Assembly: GCF_016755875.1 (NCBI RefSeq) | Contig: NZ_BNED01000005.1 | Coordinates: 6,539,501-6,603,500, forward strand | Length of the DNA stretch: 64,000 nt | Direction of reading: 5' to 3' | From: Streptomyces spororaveus | Lineage (GTDB): Bacteria > Actinomycetota > Actinomycetes > Streptomycetales > Streptomycetaceae | Part shown: one piece after another, positions 1 to 7,736 of the stretch | How positions within the stretch are numbered: the first letter of the stretch is position 1 | How the letters are laid out: every line of letters begins with the position of its first letter | Notes under the pieces: model-generated | Database searches by the model: none | What the model saw: the letters and a program-made list of their open reading frames with translations, nothing else | Told to the model about the DNA's origin: nothing | Position numbers and translations under genes: made by a program

Positions 1-371
1 CCGTCGGGGAACTCCCAGCCGTGGGTCTCCGGGGTGAGCGAGACGGCGTGCGGCTGTATCCGCGCGTAGTCCTTGTGCCAGTCGTCGGGTCGCTGCACCG
101 GGCTGGTCGCGGCCCAGGCGTACTCGCTGATCAGATCGATGACCCCGGTGGTGGCCCCCAGCGTGGAAGGGTCCAGGAACGGGTGGAAGAAGCGGTGCAG
201 GCCGGGAGCCTCCAGGTCCCAGTCCACGGCGAGGACCCGCTTGCCGTTGGCCGCAAGGATCCAGGCGGTGTTGGCCAGCGCCATGGTGCGGCCCGTACCG
301 CCCTTGTACGAATAGAAGGTGACGATGCGTCCGTCACGGCTGTCGCTGTCGCTGTCACTGCTCGCTGTCAT
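1..371 (-). CDS. fxsT: FxSxx-COOH system protein FxsT, N-terminal part (cut by window edge)
   Basis: The first 123 residues are visible and the gene continues past position 1. After an N-terminal Ser/Asp repeat (residues 4-11) comes a ParA/MinD-like deviant P-loop, YSYKGGTGRT (residues 20-29), then AVDWDLEAPG, the usual Walker A' partner. This N-terminus is characteristic of FxsT proteins, which carry an NTPase module followed by tetratricopeptide repeats; the TPR part lies outside the window. The ATG at 371 overlaps the last 17 bp of fxsC, so translation is probably coupled. The biochemical role is unknown. Assignment rests on the P-loop and on the neighbours fxsA, fxsB and fxsC. Confidence 0.85.
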   Translation of the reverse strand, partial: MTASSDSDSDSRDGRIVTFYSYKGGTGRTMALANTAWILAANGKRVLAVDWDLEAPGLHRFFHPFLDPSTLGATTGVIDLISEYAWAATSPVQRPDDWHKDYARIQPHAVSLTPETHGWEFPD

Positions 372-1731
372 CCGCGTCCCCCCGGTCGGTGTCGTTGTCG
401 TCGTTGTCGTGGAGGCCGGCCCCCGCGGGCCCGGTCCGGTGCCGGTCGGAGTCGGGCGGGAAGGGGACGCGGGGCGATGGCGGCCCGGGTGGCCCGTTCA
501 TCCCCATCGGCCCCAGCAACCGGGGCCGATCGATGGAGGTGTCGCCCTTCGGCGGATACGGCTGTGCGTGTCTGAGGAACTGCTGGGCGGCCGCCTCGAC
601 GACCTGCGGCAGGATCTGGCCGAGGGTCTCCACGTTGGCCACGCCGTTCGCGGCGGCCCGGCAGGCGGCCCGGCCCTGGCTCATCGTCTTCGGCATGGTG
701 CTCTCCAGCCGGTCGGCCAGCTCGTTCTCCTTCGACCGGCTCTGATGGTCGTACCGGTTCCACGGCACGACCACGTTGACCCACGGCCGGGGCTCCCGGT
801 CGAAGGCGGCCAGGCGTCGGCGCCGCTGCTCGTCCTCCACCGCCCACCGGTCGACGATCAGGATCTCGGGACGGGTCGGCAGCTGCTTGCCGTCGAGGTG
901 CCCGGCCTCGTCGTCGAAGGAGGACATGGTGGTCTGGTAGTTGAGGTTCTTGACCAGGTCCTCGGCCACGTAGGCGATGGGCCGCTGGGCGACCGGGTGG
1001 TACGGGTTCCACTCCATGGCGGTGTCCCCGTAGTACTCGGGGGTGCGGCCCTCGGGCAGATCGTGCCGGGAGGCGGCGGCCACGGTCACGTGCAGGGTGC
1101 GGGCCGGGCTGCCGCTGGAACCGAAGGCGCTCGGAACGTTGCGGTAGTCCAGCGGGCGGATGGGGTCCAGGTGGGCGGTCTCGGCGACCTGGACGATGCG
1201 CCGGGCGAGCTCGTACACGGCCTGCTCGTACTGCTCGGCGTAACCGCGCAGTTTGATCAGCCCGTACAGGCCGTCGGTGACGTAGCGCTCGCCGAAGGTG
1301 TTGTGGTTGAACTGCAACCGCTCGGCCGGACCGGGGAGTTGCTCGGGCGGCACCGGCACCCATAACGCGGGCACGATGGCCTCGGCCTGCTTGTTGCTGA
1401 CCGCGCCGTGCTGGACGGCGCGCTGCGCGAAGGCGAACCACTCCTTCCCGCACATCTCGCTGGCGAAGTAGCGCGGCGAGAACAGGGGAACGAAGACACG
1501 GCAGTTGGCGAGTGCCCGGGCGAGCCGTTCGGACCAGCCCTCGCCGCTGCGTATCTCCCGGTCCATGAACCCGACGTCGTACCCGGCGCGCAGGTCCGTC
1601 AGCGCCATGACGTGTCCGCAGAGGTCACGGAAAAGGCGCTCGACCCACATGTCCGGGTCGGGGCCCCCGGCCCCGAACCTCGGTGTATGTGCGTAACTGA
1701 GAAAAAAGTACGGCTCCCCTGATGCGGGCAC
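355..1731 (-). CDS. fxsC: FxsC, TIR-like protein of the FxSxx-COOH system
   Basis: 458 residues from a GTG start. The N-terminus (about residues 7-180) has a TIR-like fold signature: YFFLSYAHTP at 8-17, then VFVPLFSPRYFASEMCGKEW around 79-98, which includes the box where TIR NADases place a catalytic Glu (E97 is a candidate). The middle part contains the FxsC-type segment EDLVKNLNYQTTMSSF. The C-terminal ~50 residues are rich in Pro, Gly and Asp and look disordered. It sits in the leftward fxs operon, 80 bp after the acetyltransferase gene, and overlaps fxsT. Whether it is an NAD hydrolase or a scaffold cannot be told from sequence. Confidence 0.88.
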   Translation of the reverse strand: MPASGEPYFFLSYAHTPRFGAGGPDPDMWVERLFRDLCGHVMALTDLRAGYDVGFMDREIRSGEGWSERLARALANCRVFVPLFSPRYFASEMCGKEWFAFAQRAVQHGAVSNKQAEAIVPALWVPVPPEQLPGPAERLQFNHNTFGERYVTDGLYGLIKLRGYAEQYEQAVYELARRIVQVAETAHLDPIRPLDYRNVPSAFGSSGSPARTLHVTVAAASRHDLPEGRTPEYYGDTAMEWNPYHPVAQRPIAYVAEDLVKNLNYQTTMSSFDDEAGHLDGKQLPTRPEILIVDRWAVEDEQRRRRLAAFDREPRPWVNVVVPWNRYDHQSRSKENELADRLESTMPKTMSQGRAACRAAANGVANVETLGQILPQVVEAAAQQFLRHAQPYPPKGDTSIDRPRLLGPMGMNGPPGPPSPRVPFPPDSDRHRTGPAGAGLHDNDDNDTDRGDADDSEQ

Positions 1732-1811
1732 ACGACCCCCGTCCCGAAGATGCGAAGCGAAGAAACATCATTCCGGAGCTGCTTCGCCACATCCCCTCAT
1801 CGTTCAGTCAA

Positions 1812-2645
1812 TCAGCGTCTGTTTTCAGTCATCCAGTCAAGGGCGTGATCGACGGCCTCCGGGAGGGAGAAGAGCATGGTCGACGCGCCTCCCACCCGCC
1901 CCCTGCGCACCCGTGAATCCGGGAACGCGTCACCGATCCCCGCGAAATCGCCGTCGTCCAGCGCGACGTCCTCGTATGCGGTCCACTCCCCCTCCCGCCG
2001 GTGCCTTTGCAGCCCCGGAAGGTTCACCTTCACCACACACTCGTACATGCGCAAGGGGGGCTTCGGAATTCGATACTCCGCGAGATGGAAAGCGGTACAG
2101 ACCGAAAACCCCACATTGATCATGAGTACCTGTCCGCCCTCCCAGCACAGCTTTCCCAGGGGTGACTCTTCCCCCAGATGGCTTTCGAGTCGATGACCTG
2201 CGCACAGCCGCTCCGCGTCCGCCCCGAGCGCCGCGAAAGAGGTCTGCGGATGGGCGCTGCGCGCCGCGCCCGGCGCGGTGCGGACGGCCTCGGCCAGGGA
2301 CCCCATGCCCTGGCTCGGGGTGCTCGCCGGGTCGAAGGCGGGCATCCGCTCGCGGAAGTCCCGCACGCCGGCCTCGTCCAGACCGCGGATCCGCTCCTGG
2401 TGGGCGCTGGACGTCTTGGAGTTCTCCGGCGTGAACGCCGGGACCACCAGGGTGCCGCGCGGGCCGAGCACCCCCGTCAGGGCGTCGCGCAGCAGCTCGG
2501 CGCGCAGCCCGGTCCCGCCGAGGGCGGCATGCACCATGAGCCGCATGCCGGGGCGGACCCCGGCCAGCCGCAACTGCACGGCGAGCCGGAGCCTGCCGGG
2601 CCCGGAGGAGGACGTGGACGGCCGCGACGGGGAGGGCGCGGTCAC
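1812..2645 (-). CDS. AAC(3)-family N-acetyltransferase in the fxs operon
   Basis: 277 residues from a GTG that overlaps the fxsB stop by 4 bp (GTGA), which decides the start. Family landmarks are VHAALGGTG (39-46), GTLVVPAFTP (64-73), HPQTSFAALG (132-141), ESPLGKL (160-166) and CTAFHLAE (183-190), the last carrying the conserved catalytic His (H187) of aminoglycoside 3-N-acetyltransferases. Such genes are recurrent partners in FxSxx-COOH loci. The likely job is acylation of an amine on the peptide product or of a small molecule rather than drug resistance, but that is inference; no aminoglycoside pathway is nearby. Confidence 0.85.
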   Translation of the reverse strand: MTAPSPSRPSTSSSGPGRLRLAVQLRLAGVRPGMRLMVHAALGGTGLRAELLRDALTGVLGPRGTLVVPAFTPENSKTSSAHQERIRGLDEAGVRDFRERMPAFDPASTPSQGMGSLAEAVRTAPGAARSAHPQTSFAALGADAERLCAGHRLESHLGEESPLGKLCWEGGQVLMINVGFSVCTAFHLAEYRIPKPPLRMYECVVKVNLPGLQRHRREGEWTAYEDVALDDGDFAGIGDAFPDSRVRRGRVGGASTMLFSLPEAVDHALDWMTENRR

Positions 2646-4903
2646 GCGTCGACCGTCTTCAGTTCGTAGCGGAGCTCCGCGACCAGGCTCTTCCCGGTGA
2701 CGGTCAGCTCCGCGGCCTCCGAGAGCCGGTCCAGGGCCCGGTGGATACGGTCCGAGCCGCCCGGCTCGGGCGTCGCCGTGGCCCGCCGGTACGCCTCCAC
2801 CGCCACCCGCTCGTGCACGTCGGCCAGCAGCCGGGACACCGGTACCGGCCGCTCCCGCCACGGCGAGCGGTGCTGCCACTGGCCGTCCAGCGCGTACAGG
2901 TCGGCCACCTCGGTCAGCGCCCGGAGCCTGGTCCGCCGCCGCCCGGTCAGCAGCGCCAGCGCGGTCTCCCGCACCCCCGCCGCGTACGGCACCCCGAGCG
3001 CCCCCGGCCCGTGCCGCCCGGCCTCGCCCCAGCCGCCCGCCCTCGGGCCGCCCGCGAGCGGGGTCAGCGTGGTCAGCCCGGCGGCCGCCGCCCGCGCGAA
3101 CTCCGGCACCGCCTTGTGCAGCAGCGCCCACGCCCGGTCCAGCCTGCCCCGCCACTCCTCGGCCTCCCCGGCGCCGAGGCGGAGCCTGGGCGGGCGGGGG
3201 AAGCAGTTGCGGTACGGGTCGAGGTCCTCCAGGGCCACCGGCGCCACCAGGGCCGCCTCCGGCCCGGGCGACCAGGTGCGTACGGGCTGCCAGCGGGCGT
3301 CCCCCGCCGCGGGCCCGAAACGGTGCTCGGCGCGGCCGTCCCGCACGGCGTACCCGTCGTCGGTGACGTGCAGCGCGGCCCGGCCCTCCGTGCCGGGCTC
3401 GCCGAGCCGCAGCAGCCCCAGCGTCGGCAGGTACACCTCGCCGTCCCGGTAGGCCACCTCGGCCGGCAGGTCCAGCCCGCCGCGGAGCACGGCCGCGGCG
3501 GCCAGCGCGGTCAGCCTGCGCGCCGCCTCCGGGGCATCCTGCGTGCCGTCGCGGGCGGCGTCCAGGGCCGCCAGTACCCAGGTCCGGGTGAAGGGGTGGT
3601 CCAGTACGGCGTCCAGCGCGTCCGTGCCCGCCTCCCCGGCCCGCTCCACGGTGGCCAGCAGCTCCCAGGCGTGCGCCCAGCCGGGGTCGGCGGCGAGGTC
3701 CTCGTGCAGCCGGGCCAGCAGGATCCGGGTCAGTTCCTGCTGGGACCGGGCGAGTTCGGCCGGGTCGGACAGCTGCGGCGCGGTCTCCCGCCGTGCGGTG
3801 CGGCCCTCGACCCCGTCCACGAGCTCGCGCAGGTCGGTGCAGTAGACGGAGGGGTTGTCGAAACCGTTCCGGTCGCGGTAGCGGTGGGTGTAGAGCCCGC
3901 CCCCGCACGAACGTACGACGGGGCACCGGCGGCACGAGTCGCTGACGCCCGCGAGGCCCAGCTGCCGGGCGCGGACCCCCGGATGGGCCGCGACCTGGTC
4001 AAAGGCGTGGTCGAACACGTTGAACCCGGTGGCGGCCGCCCCCTCGAAGGCACTCTTGAGCGAATCCACCTGCTCCAGGGTCCCGTCGGTCTCCACGACG
4101 ACGAGGTCGGTGGGCGCGAGGCCGAGCGACTCGGTGAGGCTGGGGCCGCCGCGCAGGGTGGAGAGCAGGGACTCGAAGAGCCGTACGGGCACCGGGCGTC
4201 CCAGCCGGTCCCAGTGGTCGAAGATCCGCAGGAGCCAGCGCGCGTAGGCGTCGGGGGCGCCGTCGGGCCGGGCCGGGGGTGTCTCCCAGGTGGCGTGGGG
4301 GAGGAGGAAGTCCACGCGTGGGGGCTCCAGTTCGACCAGCGCGTCCAGTACGGCGACGGGGTCGTTGGCCACGTCCACGGTGCAGAGCAGGCCCTGGTAG
4401 AGGTGGCGGTACGGCTCGGAGCGGAGCAGCGCGACGGCGGCGAGGACCAGCGGGTGGCTCGTACGGCCGTCGGCGAAGCGGCGATGGCGGTCGTTGGCGG
4501 CGCGGTCCCCGTCGAGGGAGATGCCGACCCGGACGCCGAACTCGTCGAAGAGGTCGAGGTAACGGGTGCTGAGCTGGAGCCCGTTGGTGTGGATCCGCAG
4601 ATCGAGGGCCGCGATCCCGCTCAGCGCGCGGCTGAACTCCTCGCACACGAGGCGGAGCCGGGCAGGGCCCGCCAACAGGGGTTCCCCTCCATGGAGAATC
4701 ACCGTGACGGAGGGGAGTGCATGGTCACGGGCATGTTCGGCGAGCCTGGACGCGGTATGCGAAATAACCTCGGGGGAGATCACTTTCGGCCGGGCTCGCC
4801 AGCTCTGATCTGCGTGTTCGTAGACATAGCAATGATCACAAGCAAGATCGCATCTGCTGTGAACTTTCAGGACGATCTCGCGAAATGCGATCAGGCCGGT
4901 CAT
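2642..4903 (-). CDS. fxsB: FxsB-type radical SAM/SPASM peptide-modifying enzyme with inactivated HExxH-like C-terminal extension
   Basis: 753 residues. The radical SAM cluster motif is C18-x3-C22-x2-C25, followed by GGEPL (72-76). The SPASM-type auxiliary cluster region has C324, C327, C333 and C355. Residues from about 370 on form the HExxH-type extension seen in many FxsB proteins, but where active relatives have HEFQH this one reads TGRRR (653-657) before a matching helix ending ADLY, so the metal site is gone. Family knowledge: FxsB crosslinks the Phe ring of the FxS motif to the residue two positions on, giving a three-residue cyclophane. It lies 28 bp after fxsA, its presumed substrate gene. 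Confidence 0.93.
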   Translation of the reverse strand: MTGLIAFREIVLKVHSRCDLACDHCYVYEHADQSWRARPKVISPEVISHTASRLAEHARDHALPSVTVILHGGEPLLAGPARLRLVCEEFSRALSGIAALDLRIHTNGLQLSTRYLDLFDEFGVRVGISLDGDRAANDRHRRFADGRTSHPLVLAAVALLRSEPYRHLYQGLLCTVDVANDPVAVLDALVELEPPRVDFLLPHATWETPPARPDGAPDAYARWLLRIFDHWDRLGRPVPVRLFESLLSTLRGGPSLTESLGLAPTDLVVVETDGTLEQVDSLKSAFEGAAATGFNVFDHAFDQVAAHPGVRARQLGLAGVSDSCRRCPVVRSCGGGLYTHRYRDRNGFDNPSVYCTDLRELVDGVEGRTARRETAPQLSDPAELARSQQELTRILLARLHEDLAADPGWAHAWELLATVERAGEAGTDALDAVLDHPFTRTWVLAALDAARDGTQDAPEAARRLTALAAAAVLRGGLDLPAEVAYRDGEVYLPTLGLLRLGEPGTEGRAALHVTDDGYAVRDGRAEHRFGPAAGDARWQPVRTWSPGPEAALVAPVALEDLDPYRNCFPRPPRLRLGAGEAEEWRGRLDRAWALLHKAVPEFARAAAAGLTTLTPLAGGPRAGGWGEAGRHGPGALGVPYAAGVRETALALLTGRRRTRLRALTEVADLYALDGQWQHRSPWRERPVPVSRLLADVHERVAVEAYRRATATPEPGGSDRIHRALDRLSEAAELTVTGKSLVAELRYELKTVDA

Positions 4904-4931
4904 TCCACCAGTCTAGAGCGCCGAGTTCGGG

Positions 4932-5096
4932 TCAGAGCGCGGAGTTGAAGATCGGTGCCTGAACCGGACGAGCAGATTCGGCCGGCAGCACGCGACCGAG
5001 CGTCGTGACCGCGGACGCGGTGTGGACGTCGATCTTGCCGAGCGGGACCCGGTGGGCCTTGACCGAGCTGGTCGCGGGGGATGCTGAAGTGTTCAC
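4932..5096 (-). CDS. fxsA: FxsA, precursor peptide of the FxSxx-COOH (cyclophane) system
   Basis: A 54-residue peptide ending F50-N51-S52-A53-L54, an exact FxSxx-COOH terminus. The GTG at 5096 is preferred because AAGGA lies about 7 nt upstream; an in-frame ATG at 5132 would give 66 residues but has no visible ribosome-binding site. The rest of the peptide is a Ser/Ala-rich N-terminus, then PLGKIDVHTASAVTTLGRVL (18-37), which probably forms the leader recognised by FxsB. The predicted modification joins F50 to S52. Role of the mature product is unknown. It is the first gene of the leftward operon. Confidence 0.9.
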   Translation of the reverse strand: MNTSASPATSSVKAHRVPLGKIDVHTASAVTTLGRVLPAESARPVQAPIFNSAL

Positions 5097-5333
5097 GGCA
5101 CCGTCCTTGGGGAAGCCATGTGGAATGGACATGTGAATGACAACGGCTGCATGCTGCTGTCAAGCAGGGACTTTACTAGGACAGTCCCCCTTGGCAACAC
5201 GAGACATGACGCCTGGTCAAGACTTCCCCGCATTGCGCGGCGGATTTCTCAAGAGGGTGGATTCGGCCGTTTGCCGGAAGGAAAGATCCTTTTCATTGCC
5301 GGGGGTCCCGGCGGCGGTCCGGCCGGACCGGGG

Positions 5334-5621
5334 CTACGCTGAACGCACCTCGCTGACCTGCTGCGATGCGAGGGCGTGGCCCGCCGGCCGGGAGTCCTCC
5401 CCGGCCGACGCGGAACCGCCCCCGCCGAACAGCAGGAAGAGCACGGTGATCACCGCGGCGGCGGCGCCGATCGCGCCGACGGCATCCCCCTTGGCGGCGG
5501 CCCCGGCGGTGGCCCCGGCGCCGGCCCTGGCGGCGGTCCTGGTGTGCTTGTGGACGGCGTAGCCGGCGAGGAGCCCGACGGCGGGGATGAGCAGGCGGAC
5601 GTCGTCGATGTGCAGGGTCAT
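5334..5621 (-). CDS. Small hypothetical membrane protein
   Basis: 95 residues starting at an ATG with GTGGAGG 7-8 nt upstream; a longer in-frame start at 5744 lacks such a site. Residues 8-22 are weakly hydrophobic and 47-66 form a clear membrane helix, separated by an Ala/Gly/Lys-rich stretch; the C-terminus is polar. No domain is recognised. It is transcribed in the same direction as the fxs operon, 237 bp upstream of fxsA, and could share a transcript, but that gap leaves room for a separate fxs promoter. Confidence 0.6.
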   Translation of the reverse strand: MTLHIDDVRLLIPAVGLLAGYAVHKHTRTAARAGAGATAGAAAKGDAVGAIGAAAAVITVLFLLFGGGGSASAGEDSRPAGHALASQQVSEVRSA

Positions 5622-5766
5622 GGCACGGCCTCCACGGCTCGTGGGGCCCTCCCGTCGAGTGGTGGCGGGCCCGGAGGCGTGGACTGTACAAGGGCGACCG
5701 GTTCCCAACAGCCCCATCCTGACGTCTGCTTGGGTGTGGTTCAAGCGCCTGTGGGGCCAACCGTCC

Positions 5767-6667
5767 CTACGCGGGCTGCTGTTCGTTGAGATCCGGTGCC
5801 GGGACGTCGCGCAGCAGCCAGTTCAGTACGTCGGGCAGCGCGCGCAGGGCGGCGAAGTGCGCGGCGGAGGGGACGATGTTGGTCGTGGCCCCGGGGATGC
5901 GGCGGGCCAGCCAGCGGGAGTGGCCCACGGGGGAGAACACGTCGAGCTCGCCGTGCCAGATCAGCACCGGACAGCGGATGTCGGCCGGGTCGAAGCCCCA
6001 GGGGCGGCTGAAGGCGAGGACGTCGTCGATCCATCCGTACGCCGAATGGCGCAGCCCCTCGCGGTAGTTCCGCAGGAGCATCGACCGCAGGCCGGCGTCC
6101 GAGACGATCATGCGGTCGTTGTCGGTCAGCTCCCGGCGCAGTTCGTCCAGCAGCCGGCCGGGGTCCTTGCGGATGCCGTCGGCGCGCGGGATCAGCCGGG
6201 CCGCCAGCTCCTCGGGGTCGTCGGTGGCGGTGGTGTACTCCCGCACGTTCGACGCGGCCATCCCGGCGAACCAGTCCAGGTCCTCCGCGTCGCGGGGGGC
6301 GAGGCCGACCATGCCCGCGGTCCGGGTGACCCGGTCCGGGAGGAGGGCGGCGCAGGCCAGCGCCGGCGGCGCCGCCGGAGCGGCCGGCGACCGCGAAGGT
6401 GTCCAGGCCGAGGGCGTCGGCGATGGCGGCCACGTCCTGGGCCACGTCGGCGACGGTACGGCCGGGGTGGCGGTCGGAGGTGCCGTAGCCGGGTCTGTCG
6501 TAGGCGATGAGCTGCATCCGGCGCTGGTAGAGGACCATGCCCCGGGGGGCCGGGCCGAGGCGGCTGCCGGGCATGCCGTGCAGCAGAAAGACGGGTTTGC
6601 CGTCGGGGTCGCCCCAGCGCTCCACGGTCAGAGCGCGCCCGTCCGCTGTGCGCACCTGATTGCGCAC
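5767..6667 (-). pseudogene. Alpha/beta-hydrolase broken by a frameshift
   Basis: Two overlapping frames together encode one alpha/beta-hydrolase of about 300 residues. The first (from ATG 6667) has LLHGMPGSRLG (28-38) and the nucleophile elbow GRSGG (S97). The second frame then supplies PALACAALLPDRVTR, the cap region, GELDVFSP (catalytic Asp) and SAAHFAAL (catalytic His), ending at 5767. The break is at about 6360-6375, in a run of alternating gcc/ggc; a net loss of 2 bp (or gain of 1 bp) explains it. Either the gene is dead or this is a sequencing error in a GC-rich tract. All three catalytic residues are otherwise intact, which makes a recent change or an error more likely. Confidence 0.8.
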
Positions 6668-6996
6668 GCGCTCCCTCCTTCACGGTCGATGCGAGTCGTC
6701 ACCGCGATTGTGCGCGCTGGGGGAGGAGCGCGGTAGGGCGCACTTCCGGCGGAATTCTTGTGAATGCCTTCACGAGCCCGGGAACGCCCTTTTTTCTCTC
6801 GCATATGCCCTGGTCAAGGGGGCGCGCCCGAGGAGTGAACGGGAGTGGGCGGGCGTGAACGGGCGTGAACGGATGCGTGGTCACCGGGAATGGCCTTTTC
6901 GGTGCGGCGGCTTCCGCTTTCGGCTGTCGAATTGAGCCGCCGGGTCGTAGGGCCGGCGGGCCGGGAAAGGCCGGAGTTCGCCGATCGGGCCCCGTC
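6668..6996. other. Gene-free interval with GTGAACGG direct repeats
   Basis: No credible gene is seen in these 329 bp between the hydrolase start and the tetR stop. It contains three copies of GTGAACGG at 6835-6842, 6855-6862 and 6865-6872, and a TTTTTT run near 6790. The repeats lie too far from the hydrolase start to be an obvious operator for it. Confidence 0.5.
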
Positions 6997-7599
6997 TCAG
7001 GTGCGGGGGACGAGCAGGGCCGCCGCCGAGCGGGCCTGCTCCAGGGCCCGGGCGCGGTCCGCACCGCGCTGGCCCAGGACGACCCGGGTGCTCAGGCCGT
7101 CCAGCAGGGCGAGCAGCTCCGAGGCCCGCCCGGGTACGTCCATGGGCGCGAAGCGGCCCTGGTCCACACCCCTGGCCAGGAGTGCCTCCAGGTCCCGCTG
7201 CCAGCTGTCGTCGATCTCCTCCTGGGCGGCCTTCAGCGGCTGGTTGGAGGCGGTACGGGCCCACAGCTCGATCCACAGCGTCCAGCGCGGGTCGCGGGGC
7301 CCCTCGGGGAGGTAGAGCTCCAGGAACTGGTCCAGTTTGCGCGCCGCCGGCACCCTGCGGCCCAGCAGCGCCCGGCGCTCCCCGGTGAGCTGCTCCTCGC
7401 TCCAGCGCAGGGCCTCCAGCAGGAGCCGGTCCTTGCTGCCGAAGTAGTACAGGATGTGGCCGCCGCTGGTGCCGAGGCGCTCGGCCAGCGCGGACATGGT
7501 GAGCGCGGCCAGTCCGTCCTCGGCGATGGCCGTCATGGCCTCTTCCAGCATCCGCTCCTGGGCGATCCGCCCGTCGCGCCGCCGTGCTGCTCCCGCCAC
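6997..7599 (-). CDS. TetR-family regulator of the NCS1 permease/amidohydrolase operon
   Basis: 200 residues. The helix-turn-helix is near residues 25-55 (LAERLGTSGGHILYYFGSKD). The ligand domain is typical in length; its C-terminus LLALLDGLSTRVVLG matches the BetI-like class that often controls transport or catabolic genes. It is divergent from the NCS1 permease gene, and the shared 137-bp gap holds a perfect 9+9 bp palindrome, the likely operator. The ligand is probably the transported base or a derivative (inference). Confidence 0.85.
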   Translation of the reverse strand: MAGAARRRDGRIAQERMLEEAMTAIAEDGLAALTMSALAERLGTSGGHILYYFGSKDRLLLEALRWSEEQLTGERRALLGRRVPAARKLDQFLELYLPEGPRDPRWTLWIELWARTASNQPLKAAQEEIDDSWQRDLEALLARGVDQGRFAPMDVPGRASELLALLDGLSTRVVLGQRGADRARALEQARSAAALLVPRT

Positions 7600-7674
7600 C
7601 GCTCCCGCCCTCCGGATCTTCCTGGGCCGACCTTATCCCGGACAGGTCTTGACGGGGTCGAGGTCCAGCCTTCA

Positions 7675-7713
7675 TCTTGAATGCCATTCAAGAAGTTAGA
7701 ACGTCATTCAAGA
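7675..7713. promoter_or_regulatory. Probable TetR operator: palindrome plus third half-site
   Basis: TCTTGAATG (7675-7683), one spacer base, CATTCAAGA (7685-7693): a perfect 9-bp inverted repeat. The half-site CATTCAAGA recurs exactly at 7705-7713, and a weaker copy follows (CGTTCAAAG at 7715). It lies between the divergent tetR and permease genes, 24-62 bp upstream of the permease ATG. Confidence 0.75.
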
Positions 7714-7736
7714 TCGTTCAAAGTCAGGGGTCCGTC

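Noticed and set aside
5118..5342. Small plus-strand frames upstream of and opposite fxsA
   Set aside because: No ribosome-binding site; composition does not fit, and the fxsA frame carries the FNSAL terminus.
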